Positions 18,444-26,453 of a stretch of DNA of 64,000 nt are shown in pieces (the stretch's first letter is position 1; each line of letters starts with the position of its first letter). A program made the translations under genes and the position numbers. Below the pieces are notes generated by a model, which did not search any database, was not told the origin of the DNA, and worked only from the letters and a program-made list of their open reading frames with translations. The stretch is from RPQJ01 sp963698735 (lineage in GTDB: Bacteria; Pseudomonadota; Gammaproteobacteria; Steroidobacterales; Steroidobacteraceae): assembly GCA_963698735.1 (NCBI GenBank), contig CAVOSA010000019.1:186001-250000 (forward strand). Reading direction: 5' to 3'.

Positions 18444-18964
18444 AGCCCGCGCTGCGACCGGTCCAGGTCGCATACCACGTGCCCGATCCGGAAGCGGCCG
18501 CGGTGCGTTGCGCGCGCGACTTCGGCTGGGGCCCATTTTTCCTGATGGAACACATCCCGCTCGAACGCAGCCTGTACCGTGGCGCGCCCGCGGCATTCGA
18601 CCACACCTCGGCCTACGGCCAGGCCGGCGAGCTGATGGTCGAGCTGATCACGCAGCACAACGAGGGGCCGTCCGCCCTGCGCGACCTGTTCGCGCCTGGG
18701 GAAACCGGCGTGCATCATGTGGCCTGCTTCGTCGCGGACCTGCCAGCCGAGCTGCAGCGGTACCGCGAGCTGCACGTCGCGATCGCGCTTGAGGCCCGCA
18801 CGAAGACGGGCGTGGATTTTGCGATGGTCGACGTCAGCGCGTCGCTCGGCCACATGCTCGAACTGTACGAACCCAACGAAGACCTGCGCCGCTTTTACGC
18901 GCATGTCCGCAAATGCTCCGACGGCTGGGACGGCGAACGCCCCGTCCGCCGTCTGCGCGGCTAG
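18440..18964 (+). CDS. VOC-superfamily protein 2
   Basis: A 174-residue paralogue of the preceding VOC protein. VQVAYHVPDPEAAAVRCARDF starts module one, GVHHVACFVADLPAELQRY module two, and GHMLELYEPNE carries a candidate Glu ligand. The GTG at 18440 overlaps the previous stop by four bases and gives the same N-terminal alignment as protein 1; the open frame extends ten codons further upstream but inside the other gene. Both proteins end in GWDGxxPVRRL, so they probably arose by tandem duplication and may form a heterodimer. The reaction is unknown. Confidence 0.8.
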   Translation: MKPALRPVQVAYHVPDPEAAAVRCARDFGWGPFFLMEHIPLERSLYRGAPAAFDHTSAYGQAGELMVELITQHNEGPSALRDLFAPGETGVHHVACFVADLPAELQRYRELHVAIALEARTKTGVDFAMVDVSASLGHMLELYEPNEDLRRFYAHVRKCSDGWDGERPVRRLRG

Positions 18965-18983
18965 CCAACGGAGACGCACGACC

Positions 18984-19790
18984 ATGGGACGACTGCAAGG
19001 CAAGAGCGCCGTCATCCTCGGGGCCGCAGGCCGCGACAACATGGGCCAGGTCATGGCCCGGACCTTCGCGCGCGAAGGCGCCCGGGTCATGGTCGCCGGG
19101 CGTCACGAAGAACCGTTACGCGAGATCGCGGATGCGATCGGAGGCCGCTACGCCACGTGCGACATCACGAAGAAGGCCGACGTCGAAGCGCTCGCCAGTG
19201 TCGCCGGGGACACGTTGGGCAAGGTCGATGTCGCCGTGAACTGCACGGGCTGGGGCCTGATGGCCAAGCTGCTGGACACGACTGAACAGCAACTCGATCA
19301 GCTGGCCGCACTGCAGTTCAAGGGCCCCTACTTCTTCCTGCAGGCCTTCGTCGGCTGCATGGCCAAATCGGGCGGCGGCTCGGTGATCCAGGTCTCATCA
19401 GCATCCGTGCACGCTCTGCTCAACAATCACGCAGCGTACATCGGCACCAAGGCAGCGGGCGAAGCGCTGGTGCGCTGCTTTGCGAACGAGTTCGGCACGG
19501 CAGGCGTGCGCGTGAACTCCATTGCACCGGGCCTGACATCCACGCCGATGACCGAGCGTGAAGTGAAGATGCCGGGACTCGAGGAAGCGTTCCTCAAGGA
19601 ATACCCGCTTGGACGCATCGGCACGACGCAGGACGTCGCGGATGCGGCATTGTGGCTTGCGGGAGACGAATGCTTCATGACCGGGCAGGTGCTGCAGGTC
19701 AACGGTGGGCTGACGTTGCGCCGCAATCCCACGCAGAAGGAAATCAGCGCAAGCCTGCGTGCCCACGCGCCACCAAAACCGGCCAGCTGA
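18984..19790 (+). CDS. SDR-family oxidoreductase
   Basis: A 268-residue SDR. The cofactor motif is unusual, LGAAGRDNMGQVMARTFARE, with an insertion resembling enoyl-ACP reductase-type SDRs. The NAG motif is replaced by NCTG. The catalytic serine is in QVSSASVHA and the Tyr/Lys pair in AAYIGTKAAGEAL near residue 153. The C-terminal 25 residues extend past the usual VNGG end. The ATG at 18984 is preceded by GGAG and begins MGRLQGK, like the SDR at 20624 (MGRLNGK). It is last in the unit from site 1 and convergent with the TetR gene. Substrate not assignable. Confidence 0.85.
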   Translation: MGRLQGKSAVILGAAGRDNMGQVMARTFAREGARVMVAGRHEEPLREIADAIGGRYATCDITKKADVEALASVAGDTLGKVDVAVNCTGWGLMAKLLDTTEQQLDQLAALQFKGPYFFLQAFVGCMAKSGGGSVIQVSSASVHALLNNHAAYIGTKAAGEALVRCFANEFGTAGVRVNSIAPGLTSTPMTEREVKMPGLEEAFLKEYPLGRIGTTQDVADAALWLAGDECFMTGQVLQVNGGLTLRRNPTQKEISASLRAHAPPKPAS

Positions 19791-19814
19791 CGCCAGCGGA
19801 CCGCAGCCGCGAAA

Positions 19815-20471
19815 TCAGGCAGTGGCTGCCGCGGGCTTGCTCGCGAGTTCGCGCAGCCGGTCTTCGAGGTAGGTCACCATGCGGCGCTCGTGGTCGCCGA
19901 TCTCGTGCGTGAGCAGGCTCACGGCCAGCCCGTCCATGACGTAGTGGACCAGGTCGAGCGCGATGTCGAAGTTGGCGCCCGAGCCCTCCCATTCCGGGAA
20001 CAGGTCGACGGCTGTCTTGTACCACTCGCGCTCGAAGGCTTCCTGCGCGGGCTTGAGGATCGACTGCAATTCCGGGTCAGTGCGCGAAGCGATCCAGAGT
20101 TCCAGGAACGCAACGTACATCGGATGCTTGACGTGCTCGAAATAGGCCTCGAGTGCTCGACGGACGCGCGTCTCGTCCCGTGGCAGCTTGTCGATCGCCT
20201 TGCGGAAGGCCTTGAGGCGCTTCGAATGCAGGTGCTCGACCGCGGCGCGGACGATGTCGATCTTGGAAGGGAAGTGATGCAGCATCGCGCCGCGCGACAG
20301 CCCCGCCTTCTCGGCGATCACGGTCGTCGTGGTGCAGGAGTAGCCGAGGTCCACCACGCAGCGCAGCGCGGATTCGACGATCTGCAGCCGCGTCGAAGCG
20401 CTTTTCTGCGCCTGCCATCCGGCCGGGCCCGGGGTGGCGGCATCCGCGGCGTCGCGCAGGCGGGGCTTCAT
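19815..20471 (-). CDS. TetR/AcrR-family transcriptional regulator
   Basis: A 218-residue regulator. The N-terminal helix-turn-helix at about residues 28-75 reads RLQIVESALRCVVDLGYSCT, then TTTVIAEKAGLSRGAMLHHF, a textbook TetR DNA-binding block ending in FPSKIDIVRAAVEHL. The C-terminal ligand domain is helical, without a recognisable specific family. It is the only regulator inside the catabolic island and so the natural candidate for the shared palindrome. However, the intergenic region at its own start carries only a degenerate copy (20547-20564), and the placement of the other copies suggests activation, which is uncommon for TetR proteins. It is divergent from the SDR at 20624. Confidence 0.92.
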   Translation of the reverse strand: MKPRLRDAADAATPGPAGWQAQKSASTRLQIVESALRCVVDLGYSCTTTTVIAEKAGLSRGAMLHHFPSKIDIVRAAVEHLHSKRLKAFRKAIDKLPRDETRVRRALEAYFEHVKHPMYVAFLELWIASRTDPELQSILKPAQEAFEREWYKTAVDLFPEWEGSGANFDIALDLVHYVMDGLAVSLLTHEIGDHERRMVTYLEDRLRELASKPAAATA

Positions 20472-20623
20472 GGAACAGGCATCCTCGGGTGGAGATCCAA
20501 GGCAAGGATGTGGGCGCTGTCTGGAAAAGTCAAAGATGATTGAAACCGGCAGGTCTGACTGCTAAGTTCGGCCGCGCCGGCCGCATTGGCACGGCATAAA
20601 CTACCGCGGCGGGGAGCATGCAC
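20472..20623. promoter_or_regulatory. TetR-SDR divergent intergenic region with a degenerate operator
   Basis: These 152 bp separate two divergent starts. On the minus strand, TAGCAG-TCAGAC-CTGCCG (20564-20547) keeps the CAG-TCANGN-CTG core of the island operator but loses most of the outer bases. No -10 hexamer sits at the usual distance. I cannot assign promoters here with confidence. Confidence 0.3.
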
Positions 20624-21382
20624 ATGGGACGACTGAACGGAAAGGTGGCCATCGTGACGGGCGGTTCGGCGGGGCTCGGCCGGGCCGACGCAATCGCGCT
20701 GGCGCGGGAGGGCGCCAAGGTCGTCGTAACCGACGTCAACGAGGCGGACGGCCGCAAGGTTGCCGACGAAATCAACGGGAGGCATCCCGGCGCTGCCCTC
20801 TTCCTCGCCCAGGACGTCCGTGACGAAACGCGCTGGCAGGAAGTCATCGCCGAAACCGTGAAAAAATTCGGCGGTCTGCACGTGCTGGTGAACAACGCGG
20901 GTGTCGTGAAGATCGCCACGCCGGAGAGCTGCACGCTCGAGGAATTCCGCTTCCAGAACGCCGTGATGTCCGAAGGCGTGTTCCTCGGCTGCAAGCATGC
21001 CATGCCCGCCATGAAGGCGAGCGGCGGCGGCTCGATCATCAACATGTCGTCGGTCGCCTCGCACATCGGCTACCCGGTCTATTTCGCCTACAGCGCTGCC
21101 AAGGGCGCCGTGCGCTCGATGACCAAGGCAATCGCCGTGCACTGCCAGATGAACAAGTACAACGTGCGCTGCAACTCGATCCACGCCGGCGCGATCGACA
21201 CGCAGATGGTGCGCGACGCGACCAGGACCCTCGGCATGGAAATGTCGTACTGGGAGCAGACTCCCACCGGCCTCGGCAAACCCGAGGACGTGGCGAACCT
21301 GGTCGTTTACCTGGCCTCCGACGAGTCGCGCTACGTCAACGGCACCGAGATCCTGATCGACAACGCCTTGACGGTGCAGTGA
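20624..21382 (+). CDS. SDR-family oxidoreductase (hydroxysteroid/cyclic alcohol dehydrogenase type)
   Basis: A 252-residue classical SDR: VTGGSAGLGRADAIALARE at about residues 10-28, an NAD-favouring aspartate in VVVTDVNE, NNAG at about 89, the serine in NMSSVASHIG, and YSAAKGAVRSM for Tyr/Lys near 153. The overall pattern resembles cyclopentanol and 3-alpha/20-beta-hydroxysteroid dehydrogenases. Two ATGs are available; the second (20624) has the ribosome site GGGGAG at 7-8 bases, whereas the first (20618) is too close. It is monocistronic, between the TetR gene and operator site 2. Confidence 0.87.
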   Translation: MGRLNGKVAIVTGGSAGLGRADAIALAREGAKVVVTDVNEADGRKVADEINGRHPGAALFLAQDVRDETRWQEVIAETVKKFGGLHVLVNNAGVVKIATPESCTLEEFRFQNAVMSEGVFLGCKHAMPAMKASGGGSIINMSSVASHIGYPVYFAYSAAKGAVRSMTKAIAVHCQMNKYNVRCNSIHAGAIDTQMVRDATRTLGMEMSYWEQTPTGLGKPEDVANLVVYLASDESRYVNGTEILIDNALTVQ

Positions 21383-21429
21383 CGGTGAGGGCAAGCCCGC
21401 CGCAGGTCATCCGCAACCGGGACGTAAAA

Positions 21430-21473
21430 AAACAGTCATGACTGTTTAATTTTGGACCCCGGCTGCCTATAAT
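21430..21473 (+). promoter_or_regulatory. Shared palindromic operator, site 2, and promoter
   Basis: AAACAGTCATGACTGTTT (21430-21447) is a perfect 18-bp palindrome and the best copy in the window. A perfect -10, TATAAT, lies 20 bp downstream (21468-21473). The hexamer 17 bp upstream of that -10 is TTTAAT, a poor -35. It heads the seven-gene unit from the SDR at 21528 to the PQQ/cytochrome c gene. Confidence 0.8.
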
Positions 21474-21527
21474 CCAGGCGCGGTCCCGGCTCCGGGACCG
21501 CGCCCGAGAGCATTCTGGAGGCAGCGC

Positions 21528-22289
21528 ATGGACCTGGGTCTGAGAGGCAAGAAAGCAATCGTCACCGGCGCCACGCGCGGCATCGGCCGGGCCATCGTCG
21601 AACAGCTCGCCGCCGAAGGCGCCGACATCGGGTTCTGCGCGCGCAACGAGGACGAAGTCACGGAGACCACCGCCGCCCTGAAGGCGCGCGGCGTCAACGT
21701 GAGCGGTGCGTCCGTGAACGTGCGCGACGGCGACGCCTACAAGGCCTGGCTCGAGCAGACCGCGACCGACCTCGGCGGCTGCGACGTCTTCGTTGCCAAC
21801 GTCAGTGCCGGCGGCGGCATGGACAGCGAAAAGAACTGGTGGAAGAACTTCGAAATCGACGTCCTCCACACGGTGCGCGGCTGCGAAGCCCTGATGGAAC
21901 ACCTCAAGAAATCCGGCCAGGGCTCGGTCGTGATCATCAGTTCGACCAATGCGATCGAGACGTTTGCCGCACCCATGGCCTACAACGCCATGAAGGCGGC
22001 GCTGATCACCTACTCGAAACAGTTGTCGCAGTTCGTCGGCAAGAGCAACGTGCGCGTGAACTCGCTCTGCCCCGGCCCGATCTATTTCGAGGGCGGCGCC
22101 TGGGAAATGATCAAGGGCACGAACCAGAAGTTCTACGACTCGACGCTGCGGCAGATCCCGTGCGGCCGCATGGGCACACCGGACGAGGTCGCACGCATCG
22201 TGGCGTTCCTGGCGAGCCCGGCCTCGAGCCTGATCACCGGCGCCAACGTCGTGGCCGACAACGGCTACACCAAGGGCGTGCGGTACTAG
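21528..22289 (+). CDS. SDR-family oxidoreductase
   Basis: A 253-residue SDR with VTGATRGIGRAIVEQLAAEG at residues 12-31, an NADP-type arginine in FCARNEDE, a changed NAG motif (ANVSAGGG), serine in IISSTNAIE and Tyr/Lys in MAYNAMKAAL near residue 155. The stretch SEKNWWKNFEIDVLHTV and the GPIYFEGGAWEMIK loop are like those of SDRs found in aromatic and steroid gene clusters, but no substrate can be fixed. GGAGG precedes the ATG. First gene after site 2. Confidence 0.87.
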   Translation: MDLGLRGKKAIVTGATRGIGRAIVEQLAAEGADIGFCARNEDEVTETTAALKARGVNVSGASVNVRDGDAYKAWLEQTATDLGGCDVFVANVSAGGGMDSEKNWWKNFEIDVLHTVRGCEALMEHLKKSGQGSVVIISSTNAIETFAAPMAYNAMKAALITYSKQLSQFVGKSNVRVNSLCPGPIYFEGGAWEMIKGTNQKFYDSTLRQIPCGRMGTPDEVARIVAFLASPASSLITGANVVADNGYTKGVRY

Positions 22290-22299
22290 CACCCGCGCC

Positions 22300-23046
22300 A
22301 TGGCCAAGGCAGCGATCGACGCGTATTTCGTCTGTGGCGGCAAGTACCACGACATCGACTACGCGCGGCTGCAGTTGCTGAACCTGCTTGGCGAACACGA
22401 GCGCGTCCGCACGCGCCTCGCCGAGGACTACCGGGACATCGCGGCCATCGAGGCCAGCGACTTTCTCGTTACGTACACGGTCGACATCGTCCCGGACGAC
22501 GCGACGGCCGCCCGCCTGCGCGATTACGTGGCCGGCGGCAAGCGCTGGCTTGCGCTGCACGGCACCAATTCCATCCTGCGCTACGTAAAGGGCCGCGGCT
22601 GGGAAGCGCCGCGCGACGCGCGTACCTTCATGGAGACGCTGGGCAGCCAGTTCGTCGCGCACCCGCCGATCGAGCCGTATCGCGTCGAGGTGACGCAACC
22701 GTCGCATCCGCTGGTGGCAGGCATCGAGCCGTTCGACGCGCACGACGAGCTGTACCTGATGGAACTGCACCCGCCGTTCGAGACGCTGCTGCACACGCGG
22801 TGGCACGGCGAGGCCAGGGGCTTTGCGGAGCGCGACTGGAACAAGGACGAGCCGCGCCCGGTCATGTACCTGAAGAAGGTCGGCGCGGGCGAAGTGCTGT
22901 ATTTCACGCTCGGCCACGCCCGCGGCCATTTCGACATGCGGCCGATGATGGACGAGTACCCGACGGTCGAGCGCGGCAGCTGGCCCGTGCCGGCCTTCAC
23001 CGAACTGCTGCGGCGCAGCCTGCGCTGGGCTGCCGGTCTGGCCTGA
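22300..23046 (+). CDS. ThuA-like domain protein
   Basis: A 248-residue protein of the ThuA family, a glutamine-amidotransferase-like (flavodoxin-related) fold. The start is AYFVCGGKYHDIDYARLQLL, with KRWLALHGTNSILRY near residue 80 and HPLVAGIEPFDAHDELY near 145, then VLYFTLGHARGHFD near 205, which are the usual ThuA blocks. The biochemical role of ThuA proteins is poorly known; some are linked to 3-keto sugar or trehalose catabolism. It lies 10 bp after the SDR gene and 12 bp before the Rieske oxygenase gene, so it is likely an auxiliary hydrolase or isomerase of this pathway. Confidence 0.8.
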   Translation: MAKAAIDAYFVCGGKYHDIDYARLQLLNLLGEHERVRTRLAEDYRDIAAIEASDFLVTYTVDIVPDDATAARLRDYVAGGKRWLALHGTNSILRYVKGRGWEAPRDARTFMETLGSQFVAHPPIEPYRVEVTQPSHPLVAGIEPFDAHDELYLMELHPPFETLLHTRWHGEARGFAERDWNKDEPRPVMYLKKVGAGEVLYFTLGHARGHFDMRPMMDEYPTVERGSWPVPAFTELLRRSLRWAAGLA

Positions 23047-23058
23047 GCAGGCCCCGCC

Positions 23059-24423
23059 ATGAGTTCCAGCCAGGACGACGATTTCCGCGCGGCGTCACGC
23101 ACGCCCACCTACCGCAAGGTCAAGCGTGTAGCGCCCGAGCAGAGCCCGGTCACGCCCTCGGGCAAGGAACCGGACCCGCAACTCGGGCACGAACTGATCC
23201 GCAAGGAGCGTTACACCTCGCCCGAGTTCATGCAGCTCGAATGGGAGCGGATCTGGAAGAAGGTCTGGCTGCTCGGGGCCATCGAATCCGACCTGCGCGA
23301 ACCCGGCGACTTCGTCGCGACCGAAATCGGTCGCGAGTCCGTGCTGATCGTGCGCCAGGTGGATGGCGGCGTGCGCGCCTTCTACAACGTGTGCCTGCAT
23401 CGCGGCAATCGCCTGCGTCCCGCGGGCGCAGGCAGCACCGACTCGTTCAAGTGCCAGTATCACCATTGGGAATACGCGCTCGACGGCTCGTTCAAGCGCA
23501 TCCCGGATCTCGACACCTTCCCGCAGGGCGCCCCGCCCTGCCGCGGGCTCAGTGAACTGCCGTGCGAATCCTGGGGCGGCTTCGTCTGGTTCAGCCTCGA
23601 CCCGGACGTGCGCCCGTTGGAGGAATTTCTCGATCCGGTGCACAAGCACCTCGATCCGTACAATTTCCCGAAGATGGCGCTGACGCGCGACATCACGGTC
23701 GAGTGGAACTGCAACTGGAAGGCTTCCGTCGACGCTTTCAACGAGAGCTACCACGTGCAGGGCATCCACCCGCAGCTCATGTGGTACCTGCACGACCTCG
23801 ACATCCAGATCGACTGCTATGAGCGCCACAACCGCTACCTGATCCCGTTCGCCACGTGGAGCCCGCGCGTGCGCCGCCCCCCGGCGATCCCGGACCCGAT
23901 CAAGGTGATCATGAAGACCGCGGGCATGGACCCGGCCGATTACGACGAGCCCTACGAGAACATCCGTCGGGACGTGCAACAGTGGAAGCGCAGGCACGGC
24001 CCGGCACAGGGCAAGGACTACTCGCAGCTCAACGACGACCAGCTCACCGACGACTACCACTACCTGATCTTCCCGAACGTCACGCTGAACGTGCACGCGG
24101 ACGACCTGATGCTGTTCCGGCAGCGGCCGCATCCGACGGATCCGGATCGCATGTTCTACGACATCTGGACGTTCGAACTGGTGCCGGACGGCAAGGACTG
24201 GCCGGAGCGCCCGCGCCACCAGCACTTCAAGCACGGCGAGAAGTCGATCGGGCTCGTGCTCGACCAGGATGCCGCCAACCTGCCCGGTGTGCAGGCCGGC
24301 ATGCATTCGGCGGCCTTCGAGGGCCTGTGGATCGGGGCGCAGGAACTGCGCATCCGGCATTTCCACAAGGTCATCGACGATTTCGTCTATGGGCCGGGCG
24401 GCAAGCCGCCTGGCGCTGTTTGA
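23059..24423 (+). CDS. Rieske ring-hydroxylating oxygenase, alpha subunit (oxygenase A)
   Basis: A 454-residue non-haem iron oxygenase expected to insert oxygen into a ring or C-H bond. The Rieske cluster ligands are C112/H114 (VCLHRGNR) and C132/H135 (FKCQYHHWEY). The mononuclear iron histidines are H232 and H237 in NESYHVQGIHPQ, with a likely third ligand Asp in LVLDQDAANLPGVQ. No beta subunit follows, so it is probably a homotrimeric type. It is paralogous to the oxygenase at 44186: same length, shared GMDP motif, DQLTD and QRPHPTDPDRMFYD. Electrons could come from the Rieske ferredoxin at 30451 or the 2Fe-2S ferredoxin at 46006; no reductase is present. Confidence 0.92.
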   Translation: MSSSQDDDFRAASRTPTYRKVKRVAPEQSPVTPSGKEPDPQLGHELIRKERYTSPEFMQLEWERIWKKVWLLGAIESDLREPGDFVATEIGRESVLIVRQVDGGVRAFYNVCLHRGNRLRPAGAGSTDSFKCQYHHWEYALDGSFKRIPDLDTFPQGAPPCRGLSELPCESWGGFVWFSLDPDVRPLEEFLDPVHKHLDPYNFPKMALTRDITVEWNCNWKASVDAFNESYHVQGIHPQLMWYLHDLDIQIDCYERHNRYLIPFATWSPRVRRPPAIPDPIKVIMKTAGMDPADYDEPYENIRRDVQQWKRRHGPAQGKDYSQLNDDQLTDDYHYLIFPNVTLNVHADDLMLFRQRPHPTDPDRMFYDIWTFELVPDGKDWPERPRHQHFKHGEKSIGLVLDQDAANLPGVQAGMHSAAFEGLWIGAQELRIRHFHKVIDDFVYGPGGKPPGAV

Positions 24424-24457
24424 ACCTCACGCCCCAAACCAGGCCAATCGAGGCGAC

Positions 24458-25432
24458 ATGACAGCACCCCTTTCCGCGGAGCGCCTGCTGCGCGCCTACC
24501 GCCAGATGAAGACCATCCGCGAATTCGAGGAGCGCCTGCACGTCGAAATCGCCACCGGCGAGATTCCCGGCTTCACGCACCTCTATTCAGGCCAGGAAGC
24601 GGTGGCGGTCGGCATCTGCGAGCACCTCGACGACGCGGACTACATCGTCAGCACGCATCGCGGCCACGGTCACTGCATCGCCAAGGGCTGCGACGTCACC
24701 GGCATGATGCTCGAGATCTACGGACGCCGGGACGGCCTGTGCAAGGGCAAAGGCGGCTCGATGCACATCGCCGACGTGACCAAGGGCATGCTCGGCGCCA
24801 ATGCGATCGTCGGCGGCGGGCCGCCGCTGGCCGTCGGTGCGGCGATCGCCTGCCGCAACCGCAAGAACGGCAAGGTCAGCATCGCCTTCGGCGGCGACGG
24901 CAGCTGCAACCAGGGCACGGTCTTCGAAGCGATGAACATGGCCGTCGTGCTCAAGGCACCCGCGCTGTTCGTCTTCGAGAACAACGGCTACAGCGAGCAC
25001 ACCGGCGTCGACTACGCAGTCGGCTCGCGCGACATCGCCGGCCGCTCGCGCGGCTTCGGCATGCCCGCGGAGAAGTGCGACGGCGCCGACTTCTTTTCCG
25101 TCTACGAGACCGCCGGGCGCCTGATCGAGGGCGCACGGCGCGGCGCAGGCCCCGCGACGATCGAGGCGAAGATCACTCGCTTCTACGGTCACTTCGAAGG
25201 CGACCCGCAGCTCTACCGCGCGAAGGACGAGGTCAAGCGGCAGCGCGAATCGATGGACTGCCTCAGGAACTTCCGTGAGCGCGTCACCGCCGAAGGCTGG
25301 CTGGTGCCCGGGACGCTCGATGCGATCGACGAGCAGGTCCTGAAGCTCATCGACGCGGCCGTGGCCAAGGCCCGGGCGGCGGCGCCACCCGCCGAATCCG
25401 AACTCGAAACCGACGTCTACATCTCCTACTGA
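24458..25432 (+). CDS. 2-oxoacid/acetoin dehydrogenase complex E1 component, alpha subunit
   Basis: A 324-residue thiamine-diphosphate-dependent decarboxylase subunit. The ThDP motif runs from GDGSCNQGTVFEAMN (about residues 145-160) to VFENNGYSEHTG. The substrate-side THRGHGHCIAKG and the GKGGSMHIADV loop resemble acetoin dehydrogenase AcoA more than pyruvate dehydrogenase. The frame is open 63 codons further upstream, but ATG at 24458 avoids overlap with the Rieske gene and gives the family N-terminus (LLRAYRQMKTIREFEERL). It is followed 10 bp later by the beta subunit. The 2-oxo or diketone substrate is unknown. Confidence 0.9.
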   Translation: MTAPLSAERLLRAYRQMKTIREFEERLHVEIATGEIPGFTHLYSGQEAVAVGICEHLDDADYIVSTHRGHGHCIAKGCDVTGMMLEIYGRRDGLCKGKGGSMHIADVTKGMLGANAIVGGGPPLAVGAAIACRNRKNGKVSIAFGGDGSCNQGTVFEAMNMAVVLKAPALFVFENNGYSEHTGVDYAVGSRDIAGRSRGFGMPAEKCDGADFFSVYETAGRLIEGARRGAGPATIEAKITRFYGHFEGDPQLYRAKDEVKRQRESMDCLRNFRERVTAEGWLVPGTLDAIDEQVLKLIDAAVAKARAAAPPAESELETDVYISY

Positions 25433-25442
25433 GCCGACGCGC

Positions 25443-26453
25443 ATGCCACAGAAATCTTTCCGCGACGCGCTCAACGAAGCGCTGCACCTCGAGATGGAAC
25501 GCGACCCCTCGGTGATCGTGCTCGGCGAAGACGTGTCGGGCGGCGCCGGCGGCACCTCGGGCGAACGCGAAGCGTCGGGCGGCATCTTCGGCGTCACCAA
25601 GGGCCTGCTGCCGAGGTTCGGCGCCGACCGCGTGATCGACACGCCTATTTCCGAGTCCGCGATCATCGGTGCGGCGGGAGGCGCGGCACTGGCCGGCATG
25701 CGCCCCGTGGCCGAGCTGATGTTCGCCGACTTCGTCGGCGTCAGCATGGACCAGATCTTCAACCAGATGGCCAAGTTCCGCTACATGTTCGGCGGCAAGA
25801 CGCGCTGCCCCGCCGTCGTGCGGCTGGCGATGGGCGCCGGCATGAACATGGGCGCGCAGCACTCGCAGTCGATCTACGCTCTGCTCACAGCGGTGCCGGG
25901 CCTCAAGGTCGTCGTGCCGTCGAATGCCCATGACGCGAAGGGCCTGCTCATCCAGGCCATCCGCGACGACGATCCCGTGATGTTCTTCGAGCACAAGGCG
26001 CTCTACCCGCGCAAGGGCGAAGTCCCGGACGGCGCCTACACGATCCCGTTCGGCGAGGCCAACCTGCTGCGCGAGGGCGAGCACGTCACGGTCGTCGCGA
26101 TCGGTCGCATGGTCGTCTTCGCGGAGAAAGTCATCGATGCGCTGGCGAAGGAAGGCATCACCTGCGACCTGATCGATCCGCGCACGACCTCGCCACTCGA
26201 CGAGGAAACGATCCTCGAAAGCGTCGAGAACACCGGCCGCCTGGTCGTCGTCGACGAGTCCAACCCGCGTTGCAGCGTGGCCGCGGATATCTGCGCGATC
26301 GTGGCGGAGAAAGGCTTTCGTTCGCTCAAGGCCGCGCCGCGCATGGTCACGTCGCCGCACACGCCCGTGCCCTTCGCCCGTGAGCTCGAGCGTGCCTACG
26401 TGCCAGGCCCGACGAAGATCGAAGCGGCGATCCGCGAGGTGATGAAGGGATGA
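25443..26453 (+). CDS. 2-oxoacid/acetoin dehydrogenase complex E1 component, beta subunit
   Basis: A 336-residue transketolase-like beta subunit. FRDALNEALHLEMERDPSVI starts the protein, IVLGEDVSGGAGGT follows, then DTPISESAIIGAAGGAALAG with the conserved glutamate that activates ThDP (about residue 70), and YPRKGEVPDG. The C-terminal transketolase domain has VTVVAIGRMV and LIDPRTTSPLDEETI. It pairs with the preceding alpha subunit as an a2b2 E1. The stop overlaps the ATG of the E2 gene by four bases (ATGA at 26450), indicating coupled translation. Confidence 0.92.
   Translation: MPQKSFRDALNEALHLEMERDPSVIVLGEDVSGGAGGTSGEREASGGIFGVTKGLLPRFGADRVIDTPISESAIIGAAGGAALAGMRPVAELMFADFVGVSMDQIFNQMAKFRYMFGGKTRCPAVVRLAMGAGMNMGAQHSQSIYALLTAVPGLKVVVPSNAHDAKGLLIQAIRDDDPVMFFEHKALYPRKGEVPDGAYTIPFGEANLLREGEHVTVVAIGRMVVFAEKVIDALAKEGITCDLIDPRTTSPLDEETILESVENTGRLVVVDESNPRCSVAADICAIVAEKGFRSLKAAPRMVTSPHTPVPFARELERAYVPGPTKIEAAIREVMKG

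Noticed and set aside
16098..18596. An 832-codon open frame on the minus strand, opposite the CoA ligase and VOC genes
   Set aside because: It is an antisense shadow caused by high GC and strong third-position bias; it has no domain, is rich in Arg/His/Leu, and the plus strand encodes recognisable families.
20547..20564. A seventh copy of the island palindrome at the TetR gene
   Set aside because: Only the inner core matches; five of twelve arm bases differ and no -10 is at the expected distance, so it is not counted as a site.
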